Shown piece by piece: positions 24,558-33,742 of a stretch of 64,000 bases of DNA. The notes below the pieces were generated by a model. The model was given only the letters and a program-made list of their open reading frames with translations, did not search any database and was not told the DNA's origin. Positions within the stretch are counted from its first letter, which is position 1, and each line of letters begins with the position of its first letter. The DNA is from Pseudomonas pharyngis (GTDB taxonomy: Bacteria; Pseudomonadota; Gammaproteobacteria; Pseudomonadales; Pseudomonadaceae), in contig NZ_BQID01000007.1 in assembly GCF_021602345.1 (NCBI RefSeq), positions 248,001 through 312,000 on the forward strand, written 5' to 3'. Both the position numbers and the translations under genes were made by a program.

Positions 24558-26141
24558 TTAGTGGTGTTCGCGCGTCGCACGGAATTTCACGTCCGGCCAG
24601 CGCTCTTCCATCAGGGCCAGGTTGACCCGCGTCGGCGCGAGGTAGGTCAGGTGACCGCCGCCGTCCAGTGCCAGGTTTTCCACCGCCTTGTTGGAGAATT
24701 CCTCGAGCTTCTTCTTGTCGCTGCATTCGATCCAGCGCGCGGAGTACACGGTGATCGGCTCGTAGGAGCACTCGACCTTGTATTCCTCTTTCAGGCGGCT
24801 GGCGACCACATCGAACTGCAGCACACCGACGGCGCCGAGGATGATGTCGTTGCTGCGCTCCGGGAAGAACACCTGGGTCGCGCCTTCTTCGGCCAGCTGC
24901 TGCAGGCCCTGGCGCAGTTGCTTGGATTTCAGCGGGTCGCGCAGGCGTACGCGACGGAACAGTTCCGGGGCGAAGTGCGGGATACCGGTGAAGCCCAGGG
25001 TTTCGCCTTCGCTGAAGGTGTCGCCGATCTGGATCGTGCCGTGGTTGTGCAGACCGATGATGTCGCCGGCATACGCTTCTTCCAGCTGTTCACGCTCGGA
25101 GGAGAAGAACGTCAGGGCGTCGCCGATGCGCACGTCCTTGCCGGTACGCACGTGGCGCATCTTCATGCCTTTCTCGTACTTGCCGGAGCAGATACGCATG
25201 AAGGCGATTCGGTCGCGGTGTTTCGGGTCCATGTTCGCCTGGATCTTGAAGATGAAGCCCGAGAACTTCTCTTCCACCGGCTCCACGGTGCGCTCATTGG
25301 CCACGCGCGGCAGCGGACGTGGGGCCCAGTCGACCACAGCGTCGAGCACATGGTCGACCCCGAAGTTGCCCAATGCAGTACCGAAGAACACCGGGGTCAG
25401 TTGACCGTCGAGGAACTCCTGCTGGTTGAACTCGTGGCAGGCGCCCTGCACCAGTTCCAGCTGTTCGAGGAAACGCTCGTACTCGTCGCCCAGATGCGCG
25501 CGTGCTTCGTCGGAATCGAGCTTCTCGATGATCTTGGTTTCGGTGCGTTCGTGACCGTGACCGGCGGTGTAGACAATGATGTAGTCGTCGGCCAGGTGGT
25601 ACACGCCTTTGAAGTCGCGGTAGCAACCGATCGGCCAGGTGATCGGCGCGGCCTTGATCTTCAGGACGGCTTCGATTTCGTCGAGCAGTTCGATCGGGTC
25701 GCGGATGTCACGGTCGAGTTTGTTGATGAAGCTGACGATCGGCGTGTCACGCAGACGGCAGACGTCCATCAGCGCGATGGTACGTGGCTCTACACCTTTA
25801 CCGCCGTCGAGAACCATCAATGCCGAGTCCACCGCAGTCAGGGTGCGGTAGGTGTCTTCGGAGAAGTCTTCGTGGCCCGGGGTGTCGAGCAGGTTGATCA
25901 TGTGTTCGCGATACGGGAACTGCATGACCGACGTGGTGATCGAGATGCCCCGCTGCTTTTCCATCTCCATCCAGTCGGATGTCGCGTGGCGGTCGGATTT
26001 ACGGGATTTCACCGTACCGGCCACGGCAATCGCCTTGCCCATCAGCAAGAGCTTTTCGGTGATGGTGGTTTTACCGGCATCGGGGTGGGAAATAATGGCG
26101 AAAGTGCGGCGTTTCGCGACTTCGGCGGCCTGTCTGGTCAT
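24558..26141 (-). CDS. prfC: Peptide chain release factor 3 (RF3)
   Basis: A 527-residue translational GTPase with G1 HPDAGKTT (19-26), switch-[14 protein letters not shown]4 NKLD, and RF3-specific C-terminal segments ([23 protein letters not shown]). It promotes recycling of RF1 and RF2 after termination and contributes to quality control on the ribosome. Length equals the family norm. A TATAAT box lies about 40 bases upstream, and a strong terminator follows. Confidence 0.97.
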   Translation of the reverse strand: MTRQAAEVAKRRTFAIISHPDAGKTTITEKLLLMGKAIAVAGTVKSRKSDRHATSDWMEMEKQRGISITTSVMQFPYREHMINLLDTPGHEDFSEDTYRTLTAVDSALMVLDGGKGVEPRTIALMDVCRLRDTPIVSFINKLDRDIRDPIELLDEIEAVLKIKAAPITWPIGCYRDFKGVYHLADDYIIVYTAGHGHERTETKIIEKLDSDEARAHLGDEYERFLEQLELVQGACHEFNQQEFLDGQLTPVFFGTALGNFGVDHVLDAVVDWAPRPLPRVANERTVEPVEEKFSGFIFKIQANMDPKHRDRIAFMRICSGKYEKGMKMRHVRTGKDVRIGDALTFFSSEREQLEEAYAGDIIGLHNHGTIQIGDTFSEGETLGFTGIPHFAPELFRRVRLRDPLKSKQLRQGLQQLAEEGATQVFFPERSNDIILGAVGVLQFDVVASRLKEEYKVECSYEPITVYSARWIECSDKKKLEEFSNKAVENLALDGGGHLTYLAPTRVNLALMEERWPDVKFRATREHH

Positions 26142-26178
26142 GGGAAATCGCCTGGCGGTGATTCAAAAAAGGGCGGCG

Positions 26179-26184
26179 ATTATA
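26179..26184 (-). promoter_or_regulatory. -10 box of prfC promoter
   Basis: Minus-strand TATAAT, about 38 bases before the prfC ATG. A weak -35 candidate (TTCGGT) stands 18 bases further up. Confidence 0.5.
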
Positions 26185-26428
26185 GCCCAACTCGATTCAA
26201 TAACCGAACCGTTGAGCATATTAAGGGTGGCCAAATGCTGCCTCGGATGGGAACCTTTTAAAGCACGGAGACGTCCATCCCCTGTTACGACAATTCGTCA
26301 GGGGCTGAAAAATCAGCAAGTTAGCCTGACGAGGCTGCGCTCATGGCTCGCTTTCAGACCGCTTTTGCCGGGCTGAAAAAAAGCTGCTTCTCGCGAACGA
26401 CTCTCCCGGCAGCCAAGGCTTGGCAGGT

Positions 26429-26585
26429 GGCCGGGGTGGTCAATTTTGTTGGCTCAAATTTGGATGCCAGCAGTTCATAGCCAAGGCGCTGTGACGAGTC
26501 ATAGCTCGCTATGGCGAGGAACAGCAACGCAGGATATGAACTTCTGGCGCCGAAGTTGGGCTAACAAAATTGACCACCCCGGCCA
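26429..26585. repeat. 157-bp palindromic element with 23-bp perfect terminal inverted repeats
   Basis: The ends 26429-26451 (TGGCCGGGGTGGTCAATTTT...) and 26563-26585 are exact reverse complements. The interior is also an imperfect palindrome (AGTTCATAGCC near 26472-26482 against AGGATATGAACTT near 26531-26543). No transposase gene and no clear target duplication. It looks like a non-autonomous MITE-type element or a large RNA hairpin. Confidence 0.8.
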
Positions 26586-26630
26586 CTGAACACGGGACTG
26601 CGTTCGCCGACTAAAAAAAGGAGTCCGCCT

Positions 26631-27347
26631 GTGGCTATCCGCTATGGCAAAGGGCTGATGGGAGGTGCGGTGGTGATCGCGCTCCTGGCCCTGCTGGTCC
26701 ACTGGATCGGCATCAACACGATCGAACACTACCGCGACGATTTGTTGTTTTACCTGCAAGCTCATCTGATTCTCGTCCTCGCCTCAATGCTGGCCGCCCT
26801 TGTCGTGGGCCTCCCCGCCGGTATCTTCCTGAGCCGCCCGACCATGGTCGGCCGCGCTGAACGCTTCATGCAGATCTTCAACATCGGCAACACCGTGCCG
26901 CCGCTGGCCGTGCTGGCGATTGCCCTGGGGATTCTCGGCATCGGCAGCGGTCCGGCGATCTTCGCCCTGTTCCTCGCCTCGCTGTTGCCGATTGTGCGCA
27001 ACACCTATGAAGGCCTGAAAAACGTCCAGGGCTCGCTGAAAGAGGCCGCTGTCGGCATCGGCATGACCCCGCGCCAGGTGCTGTGGAAAGTCGAGTTGCC
27101 CAACGCCGTGCCGATCATCGTCGGCGGTGTGCGGGTGGCGCTGGCGATCAATGTCGGTACCGCGCCGCTGGCCTTCCTGATCGGCGCCAACAGCCTCGGC
27201 AGCCTGATCTTCCCCGGCATCGCCCTGAACAATCAGCCGCAACTGCTGCTCGGCGCCGCGTGCACTGCGCTGCTGGCCCTGCTGCTCGATGGCGTGGTCA
27301 CCCTCGCCAGCCGTCTCTGGCTCGAACGCGGTTTGCGCCCGTCTTGA
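26631..27347 (+). CDS. opuCD: Osmoprotectant ABC transporter permease (OpuCD-like)
   Basis: The 238-residue inner-membrane protein starts at GTG, with AAAGGAG 7 bases before it. About six hydrophobic segments; the permease loop KEAAVGIGMTPRQVLWKVELP is typical of OpuC/ProW-type permeases. First gene of a four-gene operon (permease, binding protein, permease, ATPase), the arrangement of PA3888-PA3891, near prfC in P. aeruginosa as well. It should import glycine betaine, choline or related osmolytes. Confidence 0.85.
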   Translation: MAIRYGKGLMGGAVVIALLALLVHWIGINTIEHYRDDLLFYLQAHLILVLASMLAALVVGLPAGIFLSRPTMVGRAERFMQIFNIGNTVPPLAVLAIALGILGIGSGPAIFALFLASLLPIVRNTYEGLKNVQGSLKEAAVGIGMTPRQVLWKVELPNAVPIIVGGVRVALAINVGTAPLAFLIGANSLGSLIFPGIALNNQPQLLLGAACTALLALLLDGVVTLASRLWLERGLRPS

Positions 27348-27367
27348 GGCTTTGCGAAGGAATATTT

Positions 27368-28261
27368 ATGAAAAGACTTAGTTTGATTCTGGGCTGCGTG
27401 CTGCTCTTCGCAGGGATCGCCCAAGCCGCCGACAAACCGGTGATTCGCCTCGGCGCCCGAGTATTTACCGAGCAGACCCTGCTCGCGGAAATCACCGCGC
27501 AATACCTGCGCAGCAAAGGCTACGACGCGCAGATCACCGGTGGCCTGGGCAGTAACCTGGCCCGCAGCGCCCACGAAACCGGACAACTGGACATGCTCTG
27601 GGAGTACACCGGCGTGTCGCTGGTGGCCTACAACCATGTCACCGAGAAACTCGACAGCGCACAGTCCTACGCCCGGGTGAAAGAACTCGACGCGAAAAAA
27701 GGCCTGGTCTGGCTGACACCGTCGAAATTCAGCAACACCTACGCCCTCGCCCTGCCGAAGACCGTGGCCGAGGAATATCCGCAGATCCACACCATCAGCC
27801 AGTTGAACGAAGTGCTGCGCGCTGAAGCCAAAACTAATCATCTGGTGGCGCTGGACACCGAGTTCGCCAACCGCTCCGACGGTCTGGACGGCATGGTCAA
27901 GCTCTACGACATGAACCTGACCCGCAAGAACATCCGGCAGATGGACGCGGGGCTGGTCTACACCGCGCTGCGTAACGGTCAGGTGTTTGCCGGTCTGGTC
28001 TACACCACCGACGGTCGCCTCAACGCCTTCGGCCTGAAGCTTTTGGAAGACGACAAGCATTACTTCCCGGACTACACCGCCGCACCGGTCGTGCGTCAGG
28101 CCTACCTCGACGCACACCCGCAACTGGCGGAGCAACTCAAGCCGCTGGCCGAGCTGTTCGACGACGAAACCATGCGCCAGCTCAACGCGCGGGTCGATGT
28201 CGATCACGAGAGCCCGTCGAAAGTCGCTGCCGACTTCCTGCGCCAGCATCCACTGAACTAA
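27368..28261 (+). CDS. opuCC: Osmoprotectant ABC transporter substrate-binding protein (OpuCC-like)
   Basis: The 297-residue exported protein has a signal peptide (GIAQA-ADKPVIR, residue 21) and an OpuAC-type domain (IRLGARVFTEQTLLAEITAQYL; DMLWEYTGVSL; MDAGLVYTALRNGQVFAGLVYTTDGR), as in choline/betaine-binding OpuC proteins. AAGGA precedes the start. There is no lipobox cysteine, so it should be freely periplasmic. Confidence 0.88.
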   Translation: MKRLSLILGCVLLFAGIAQAADKPVIRLGARVFTEQTLLAEITAQYLRSKGYDAQITGGLGSNLARSAHETGQLDMLWEYTGVSLVAYNHVTEKLDSAQSYARVKELDAKKGLVWLTPSKFSNTYALALPKTVAEEYPQIHTISQLNEVLRAEAKTNHLVALDTEFANRSDGLDGMVKLYDMNLTRKNIRQMDAGLVYTALRNGQVFAGLVYTTDGRLNAFGLKLLEDDKHYFPDYTAAPVVRQAYLDAHPQLAEQLKPLAELFDDETMRQLNARVDVDHESPSKVAADFLRQHPLN

Positions 28262-28274
28262 AGGAGGAAAAGCC

Positions 28275-28928
28275 ATGGAATTCCTGAACGCCTTTTCCCA
28301 CCTCGACTGGCAGCAGGTGATGCACCTGACCTGGCAGCACATCACCCTGGTCGGCATTGCCGTCAGCCTGGCAATCCTCATCGGCGTGCCGCTGGGCATC
28401 CTGATGACGCGTTTCCCAAGCCTCGCCGGCCCCTTGCAGGCCAGCGCCACGGTGCTGCTGACCGTGCCGTCGATTGCCCTGTTCGGCCTGCTGCTGCCGT
28501 TCTACTCGAAATTCGGCCAGGGCCTCGGCCCCATGCCGGCGATCACCGCCGTGTTCCTTTATTCACTGCTGCCGATCATGCGCAACACCTACCTCGCCCT
28601 GACCGGCGTCGAGCCGGGCATTCGCGAAGCCGCGCGCGGCATCGGCATGACCTTCGGCCAGCGCCTGCGCATGGTCGAGTTGCCGATCGCCGTGCCGGTG
28701 ATCCTCGCCGGCGTACGCACCGCCGTGGTGATGAACATCGGCGTGATGACCATCGCCGCGACTATCGGCGCCGGCGGCCTCGGTGTACTGATCCTCGCTT
28801 CCATCAGCCGCAGTGACATGTCGATGCTCATCGTCGGCGCGCTGCTGGTCAGTCTTCTGGCGATCTTCGCCGACCTCATTTTGCAGTGGCTGCAACGTTC
28901 GCTGACTCCAAAAGGACTCCTCAAATGA
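28275..28928 (+). CDS. opuCB: Osmoprotectant ABC transporter permease (OpuCB-like)
   Basis: The 217-residue permease has about five or six helices, and its loop REAARGIGMTFGQRLRMVELP is parallel to that of the first permease. AAAGGAGG precedes the start. Its stop overlaps the start of the ATPase gene by 4 bases (ATGA). With the product of 26631 it makes a heterodimeric channel. Confidence 0.87.
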   Translation: MEFLNAFSHLDWQQVMHLTWQHITLVGIAVSLAILIGVPLGILMTRFPSLAGPLQASATVLLTVPSIALFGLLLPFYSKFGQGLGPMPAITAVFLYSLLPIMRNTYLALTGVEPGIREAARGIGMTFGQRLRMVELPIAVPVILAGVRTAVVMNIGVMTIAATIGAGGLGVLILASISRSDMSMLIVGALLVSLLAIFADLILQWLQRSLTPKGLLK

Positions 28929-30079
28929 TCGAACTTCAAAACCTCAGCAAGACCTTCCAAAGCAACGGCAAAGATGTGAAAGCCGTGGACTCGGTAAGCC
29001 TGACCGTCAATGAAGGCGAAATCTGTGTGTTCCTCGGGCCATCGGGCTGCGGCAAAAGCACCACGCTGAAAATGATCAACCGCCTGATCAAACCGACCTC
29101 GGGCAAGATCCTGATCAACGGCGAAGACACCACCGACCTCGACGAGGTGACGTTGCGCCGCAACATCGGCTACGTGATCCAGCAGATCGGTCTGTTCCCG
29201 AACATGACCATCGAAGAGAACATCGTCGTCGTGCCAAAACTGCTGGGCTGGGACAAACAGAAATGCCATGACCGCGCCCGCGAACTGATGAGCATGATCA
29301 AGCTTGAGCCCAAGCAGTATCTGCATCGTTACCCGCGTGAGCTGTCCGGCGGCCAGCAGCAACGGATCGGCGTGATCCGTGCGCTGGCGGCGGATGCACC
29401 GCTGCTGCTGATGGACGAACCGTTCGGCGCGGTCGACCCGATCAACCGCGAGATGATCCAGAACGAGTTCTTCGAGATGCAACGCGCACTGAACAAGACC
29501 GTGATCATGGTCAGCCATGACATCGACGAAGCGATCAAGCTCGGCGACAAGATCGCGATCTTCCGCGCCGGCAAGCTGTTGCAGATCGACCATCCGGACA
29601 CCCTGCTCGCCCACCCGGCGGATGATTTCGTCAGCAACTTCGTCGGTCAGGACAGCACCCTCAAACGTCTGCTGCTGGTGAAAGCCGAAGACGCGGCGGA
29701 CAACGCGCCGTCGGTGAGCCCGGAAACCCCGGTGGCCGATGCGCTGGAGTTGATGGACGAACATGACCGTCGCTATGTCGTCGTCACTGACGCTGAGAAC
29801 AAGGCACTGGGGTATGTGCGCCGTCGTGACCTGCATCGTCAGACCGGCACCTGTGCGCAGTTCCTGCGCGAGTTCAACGCCACGGCTGCCTACGACGAGC
29901 ATTTGCGCATCCTGTTGTCGCGCATGTACGAGTTCAATCGCTCATGGCTGCCGGTGATGGATGCCGAGCGTGTGTTCCTCGGCGAAGTTACGCAAGAGTC
30001 GATTGCGGCGTACCTGAGTTCCGGTCGATCGCGCGGAATGAAGACCAATATTGTGTCGCCAGCCGAGGCGGTGGCCTGA
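28925..30079 (+). CDS. opuCA: Osmoprotectant ABC transporter ATPase with CBS domains (OpuCA-like)
   Basis: The 384-residue ATPase has Walker A GPSGCGKST, signature LSGGQQQR, Walker B LLLMDEPFGAVD, then a C-terminal pair of CBS domains (about residues 260-375; VADALELMDEHDRRYVVVTDAENKALGYV and FNRSWLPVMDAERVFLGEV). In OpuA/OpuC transporters the CBS pair senses ionic strength or nucleotides and gates uptake. The start is set by the 4-base overlap with the permease gene. A strong terminator follows. Confidence 0.9.
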   Translation: MIELQNLSKTFQSNGKDVKAVDSVSLTVNEGEICVFLGPSGCGKSTTLKMINRLIKPTSGKILINGEDTTDLDEVTLRRNIGYVIQQIGLFPNMTIEENIVVVPKLLGWDKQKCHDRARELMSMIKLEPKQYLHRYPRELSGGQQQRIGVIRALAADAPLLLMDEPFGAVDPINREMIQNEFFEMQRALNKTVIMVSHDIDEAIKLGDKIAIFRAGKLLQIDHPDTLLAHPADDFVSNFVGQDSTLKRLLLVKAEDAADNAPSVSPETPVADALELMDEHDRRYVVVTDAENKALGYVRRRDLHRQTGTCAQFLREFNATAAYDEHLRILLSRMYEFNRSWLPVMDAERVFLGEVTQESIAAYLSSGRSRGMKTNIVSPAEAVA

Positions 30080-30088
30080 TCAAACGCA

Positions 30089-30115
30089 AAAGGGCTGTTC
30101 GACAGCCCTTTTTTT
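30089..30115 (+). terminator. Terminator of the opuC operon
   Basis: Stem AAAGGGCTG / CAGCCCTTT with loop TTCGA and a run of seven T, 10 bases after the stop. Confidence 0.95.
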
Positions 30116-30433
30116 CGACCACCGGAACCTGAGAGCCGTGATTTTTTGCCGACGATTAGCCGGCAAGAAATATCAACACGCCAGAGGGCTCAACCCGGCC
30201 GACGATGTCAGCGTTAACCCGCAACTTCCCCCTCACCTCCCCTTCTCGCCGCCAACGTCGCCGATGTTGAAGTGATCGTACTTATCTGAGACTTGGCACA
30301 CATCACCGTCGAACGTGCAGGTATTTTTAACACCTGAAAATTATTGCGGAACATCTGCCCGTCATCTCGGTCGGGTACAAAGAGTGATATCCGCGACGTA
30401 CGTCAGAAGCGTGCAAAAACGCGACATTTTTAG

Positions 30434-30462
30434 TTGATCTCAGGCCCCTCACGCCCTAAAGT
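30434..30462 (+). promoter_or_regulatory. Possible promoter for candidate sRNA
   Basis: TTGATC (30434-30439), 17-base spacer, TAAAGT (30457-30462). The start would be near 30469. Confidence 0.35.
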
Positions 30463-30468
30463 TCGCGC

Positions 30469-30565
30469 CGAACGTCCATGCTGGAAACGATCCATCCGGC
30501 TCAAGTACTGACGACGAGACAGCAAGGCCAAGGGAAAGAAAGCTTCATTTCCCATGGCCTTTTTG
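30469..30565 (+). ncRNA. Candidate small RNA (~97 nt)
   Basis: An orphan rho-independent terminator at 30524-30564 (AAGGCCAAGGGAAA / TTTCCCATGGCCTT, one mismatch, then five T) lies 440 bases beyond the end of the opuC operon and is preceded by promoter-like sequence at 30434-30462. There is no coding sequence between the two; a short frame from ATG at 30478 runs through the hairpin and has no ribosome site. I cannot assign a known sRNA family. Confidence 0.4.
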
Positions 30566-30625
30566 CTTTCGGCGACATGCCTTGGGAAGTAGGCGAACCA
30601 AAGTGGGGATACGGAGGACGTTCAG

Positions 30626-30892
30626 GAGGGTGTGTCATCAATGAATTCACGAGTGCGCCGGGCATGCTTTTGCGCAGGGCAAGGCGCGAGGCCCGCAGTT
30701 TGGTTGTTCCAAATAAGGGACGAGCAACGCAGCCCTGCGCAAAAGCAGGCCCGGCCCTTCGGGTTGTGCCTGAGCGCGCGCCATGCTGCGTTGCAGGCCT
30801 TGCGAAGGGAGCAACCATTAGCTGCGGCCTGCGCCTTGCCTGGCACGCGCTCAGGCACAACGCACTCGCGAATTCATTGATGACACACCCTC
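30626..30892. repeat. 267-bp cloverleaf-like palindromic element
   Basis: Outer inverted repeats of 32 bases at 30626-30657 and 30861-30892 differ at one position. Inside are two separate perfect hairpin stems: 30666-30680 with 30732-30746 (GCTTTTGCGCAGGGC) and 30763-30778 with 30846-30861 (GTTGTGCCTGAGCGCG). No gene for mobility. It ends 44 bases before speC, in whose leader it may be transcribed. Confidence 0.85.
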
Positions 30893-30936
30893 GCACCCAT
30901 TGATTAACTTTGTTTGCCAGTAGGAGAGTTCCCAGC

Positions 30937-32100
30937 ATGTCGATCCAGGTCGAAGACTATTTCGCGCGCGAAACCTTTCAGAAAATGAAGGCGTTCGCCG
31001 ACAAACAGGAAACCCCGTTCGTAGTGATCGACACCGCGATGATCGCCCAGGCCTACGATGACCTGCGCGCCGGTTTCGAATTCGCCAAGGTCTACTACGC
31101 GGTCAAGGCCAACCCGGCCGTCGAGATCATCGACCTGCTCAAAGAGAAAGGTTCGAGCTTCGACATCGCCTCGATCTATGAGCTGGACAAAGTGCTGAGC
31201 CGTGGCGTCAGCCCGGACCAGATCAGCTACGGCAACACCATCAAGAAGTCCAAGGACATTCGCTACTTCTATGAGAAGGGCGTGCGCCTGTTCGCCACCG
31301 ACTCGGAAGCCGACCTGCGCAACATCGCCAAGGCCGCACCGGGCGCCAAAGTCTATGTGCGCATCCTGACCGAAGGCTCGACCACCGCCGACTGGCCTCT
31401 GTCGCGCAAATTCGGCTGCCAGACCGACATGGCCATGGACCTGCTGATCCTTGCTCGCGACCTGGGCCTGGTGCCATACGGCATCTCCTTCCACGTCGGT
31501 TCGCAACAGCGTGACATCAGCGTCTGGGACGCCGCCATCGCCAAGGTCAAAGTGATCTTCGAGCGCCTGAAAGAAGAAGACGGCATTCACCTGAAGCTGA
31601 TCAACATGGGCGGTGGCTTCCCGGCCAACTACATCACCCGCACCAACAGTCTGGAAACCTATGCCGAAGAAATCATCCGCTTCCTCAAGGAAGACTTCGG
31701 TGATGACCTGCCGGAAATCATTCTGGAGCCGGGCCGTTCGCTGATCGCCAACGCCGGCATTCTGGTCAGCGAAGTAGTGCTGGTCGCGCGTAAATCCCGC
31801 ACCGCCGTCGAGCGTTGGGTGTATACCGATGTGGGCAAGTTCTCCGGCCTGATCGAAACCATGGACGAAGCGATCAAGTTCCCGATCTGGACCGAGAAGA
31901 AAGGCGAGATGGAAGAAGTCGTGATCGCCGGCCCGACCTGCGACAGCGCCGACATCATGTACGAGAACTACAAGTACGGTCTGCCGCTGAACCTGGCGAT
32001 CGGTGATCGCCTGTACTGGCTGTCGACCGGTGCGTACACCACCAGTTACAGCGCGGTAGAGTTCAACGGCTTCCCGCCGCTGAAATCGTTCTACGTGTAA
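30937..32100 (+). CDS. speC: Ornithine decarboxylase (fold III PLP enzyme)
   Basis: The 387-residue cytosolic enzyme makes putrescine from ornithine. It has PLP Lys57 in YYAVKANP, the Gly-rich phosphate-binding NMGGGFPANY, EPGRSL, and the catalytic Cys335 in AGPTCDSADIM. Length matches P. aeruginosa SpeC (387). An AGGAG site 10 bases upstream marks MSIQVED; the in-frame ATG at 30910 does not have one. Related lysine/ornithine decarboxylases may share this sequence pattern, so dual activity is possible. A terminator follows. Confidence 0.92.
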   Translation: MSIQVEDYFARETFQKMKAFADKQETPFVVIDTAMIAQAYDDLRAGFEFAKVYYAVKANPAVEIIDLLKEKGSSFDIASIYELDKVLSRGVSPDQISYGNTIKKSKDIRYFYEKGVRLFATDSEADLRNIAKAAPGAKVYVRILTEGSTTADWPLSRKFGCQTDMAMDLLILARDLGLVPYGISFHVGSQQRDISVWDAAIAKVKVIFERLKEEDGIHLKLINMGGGFPANYITRTNSLETYAEEIIRFLKEDFGDDLPEIILEPGRSLIANAGILVSEVVLVARKSRTAVERWVYTDVGKFSGLIETMDEAIKFPIWTEKKGEMEEVVIAGPTCDSADIMYENYKYGLPLNLAIGDRLYWLSTGAYTTSYSAVEFNGFPPLKSFYV

Positions 32101-32117
32101 ATATTGCTGCGGTAAGC

Positions 32118-32147
32118 AAAAGCCCATGACGTGTCATGGGCTTTTTT
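32118..32147 (+). terminator. Terminator of speC
   Basis: AAAGCCCATGAC / GTCATGGGCTTT with a 2-base loop and a T run; its A-rich left side means it can also serve the convergent Sel1 gene. Confidence 0.95.
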
Positions 32148-32158
32148 GTAGCTGCGAT

Positions 32159-32917
32159 TCAGGTGTCCTGTAACTCGGCGCAACGGTGAGTGTAGGCCTG
32201 CGCCAGCGCCTGGATTCTCGGATCGGTTGCGCTCGCCAGCGTCTGGCTGGCCACTCGCAGAAAATTCAGGTTGCCGCCGGCCAGCGCTTTCTCCAGCCAG
32301 ACCAACGCCTCATCAACGCGCCCCTCAGCCGCCAACACCGCCGCGTAGCTGAACTGCCCACGAAAATCCCCGCCTTCGGCCGAACGTCGATACCAGTCAC
32401 GGGCCGCTGCCGGATTCGCCGGGCACACTTGCCCCTCTTCCAGATAACGCCCGAGCAGGTTCATCGACTTGGCATGCCCGGACTCTGCCGCGCGCTGATA
32501 CAGCGCCATGGCCTGAAGATGATCGACCGCAACACCGCGCCCGGTTGCCAGCAGGTTGGCCAGGTTATACATCGCCCAATCCAGCCCGGCATCCGCTGCA
32601 ACGCGATATTGCTGGGCGGCAATCGCTGCGTCGGCCACACAACCCCATCCGTGCTCATGGCAGCGACCGAGCATGTTACGCGCCATCAGATGACCTTGCC
32701 CTGCGGCGATTTCAAACCAGCGCAAGGCCAGCGGCTGATCCTGAGCAATCCCGTGACCATCGAGCAGGATCTGCCCAAGCAGCGCCTGCGCTTCCAGCAC
32801 GCCCTCACCCGCCGCCAGCAGAATCGCCTGAGCCGCGCGGGCCGGACTTTCTTCGAGCATGGCCGTGAGGCGTTCGCCGTCGAGGACTTCCTTGCGGCGC
32901 AACCGAAAGTCCGCCAC
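32159..32917 (-). CDS. Sel1-repeat (TPR-like) protein
   Basis: The 252-residue protein starts at GTG directly after the piuC stop (TAAGTG), with GAGGT within the end of piuC, so the two are translationally coupled. It contains about four to five Sel1-like helical repeats (for example AQALLGQILLDGHGIAQDQPLALRWFEIAAGQGH, then AMYNLANLLATGRGVAVDHLQAMALYQRAAESGH). No signal peptide. It matches PA4516 by position. Probably a protein-interaction scaffold linked to PiuC; the partner is unknown. Confidence 0.88.
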   Translation of the reverse strand: MADFRLRRKEVLDGERLTAMLEESPARAAQAILLAAGEGVLEAQALLGQILLDGHGIAQDQPLALRWFEIAAGQGHLMARNMLGRCHEHGWGCVADAAIAAQQYRVAADAGLDWAMYNLANLLATGRGVAVDHLQAMALYQRAAESGHAKSMNLLGRYLEEGQVCPANPAAARDWYRRSAEGGDFRGQFSYAAVLAAEGRVDEALVWLEKALAGGNLNFLRVASQTLASATDPRIQALAQAYTHRCAELQDT

Positions 32918-33598
32918 TTACACCTCGACCCAGCGACGCAGCAGGTTGTGATAGGTGCCGGTGAGGCGGATCAGCGAAGGGTGATCGGGCATGTCCTGGG
33001 TAAGCTGCTGGATCGCACCGTCCATCTCGAACAGCAACGCGCGTTGGCTGTCTTCGCGCACCAGGCTTTGAGTCCAGAAGAACGAGGCATAGCGCGCACC
33101 GCGAGTCACCGCGTTGACCTTGTGCAGGCTGGTGCCGGGGTACAGCACCATATCGCCAGCGGGCAGTTTTACCCGCTGGGTGCCGAAGGTGTCCTGGATT
33201 TCCAGTTCGCCGCCGTCGTAGTCCTCGGGTTCGCTGAAGAACAGCGTGGCCGACAGATCAGTGCGTACCCGTTCGATGCTGCCCTTGGGCTGACGTACGG
33301 CATTGTCGATGTGAAAATCGAAACTGCCACCCGCCGTGTAGCAGTTGAGTAACGGCGGAAATACTTTGTGCGGCAGCGCGGCAGACATGAACAACGGATT
33401 TTTCCACAGCCGTTCAAGCATCGCGGCGCCGATTTCCTTGGCCAGCGGATGGCCTTCCGGAAGCTGCAGATTGTGCTTGGCCTTGGCCGATTGATAGCCG
33501 GCGGTGATCTTGCCATCGGCCCAGTCCGCCTGTTCCAGCGCCTCGCGAATGCGCTGCACTTCGTCTTTCTCGAACAGCGCGGGAATGTGCAGGAGCAT
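32918..33598 (-). CDS. piuC: Fe(II)/2-oxoglutarate-dependent hydroxylase PiuC
   Basis: The 226-residue oxygenase (PKHD-type hydroxylase family) has the iron triad His96-X-Asp98 ([10 protein letters not shown]) and His159 (TSLHKVNAV), and the 2-oxoglutarate arginine R169 ([10 protein letters not shown]). Start [11 protein letters not shown] gives the family length; an in-frame ATG at 33619 is less likely. It is divergent from piuA, as in P. aeruginosa, where piuC is iron-repressed and affects siderophore-antibiotic uptake. The hydroxylated substrate is not settled. A Fur-like sequence lies upstream at 33632. Confidence 0.92.
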   Translation of the reverse strand: MLLHIPALFEKDEVQRIREALEQADWADGKITAGYQSAKAKHNLQLPEGHPLAKEIGAAMLERLWKNPLFMSAALPHKVFPPLLNCYTAGGSFDFHIDNAVRQPKGSIERVRTDLSATLFFSEPEDYDGGELEIQDTFGTQRVKLPAGDMVLYPGTSLHKVNAVTRGARYASFFWTQSLVREDSQRALLFEMDGAIQQLTQDMPDHPSLIRLTGTYHNLLRRWVEV

Positions 33599-33631
33599 GG
33601 CGACGTCACCAGATGGCAAAAGGATGCCAAT

Positions 33632-33650
33632 GGTATTGATTCTTATTGAC
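33632..33650. promoter_or_regulatory. Fur-box-like sequence between piuC and piuA
   Basis: The sequence GGTATTGATTCTTATTGAC matches the Fur consensus GATAATGATAATCATTATC at 12 of 19 positions. It lies 34 bases before the piuC start, fitting iron repression. Confidence 0.5.
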
Positions 33651-33742
33651 TGTGTAAAACCCGCTAGACGAATGAACTGGTAAAAACCGTAAGGTTAAAT
33701 TGTAAAGAATGTAAATTTGTCGCGAATAGTAATGTTTCGCAA

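Larger units (their letters stand above)
26142..26630. other. 489-bp stretch without a gene (prfC - opuC)
   Basis: It holds the prfC promoter near 26179, a hairpin CCCCTG...CAGGGG at about 26279-26305, and an inverted-repeat element at 26429-26585. No open frame in it has a credible ribosome site. Confidence 0.6.
30116..30936. other. 820-bp stretch without a gene (opuC - speC)
   Basis: Contains a candidate small RNA near 30469-30565 and a 267-bp palindromic element at 30626-30892. The overlapping open frames seen here on both strands follow the palindrome and lack ribosome sites. Confidence 0.6.

Noticed and set aside
26429-26585. Insertion sequence
   Set aside because: Too short to code for a transposase and no open frame with one; kept as an inverted-repeat element only.
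30478-30938. Overlapping frames on both strands (up to 145 codons)
   Set aside because: They mirror the 267-bp palindrome and the sRNA terminator; no ribosome sites and no credible protein pattern.
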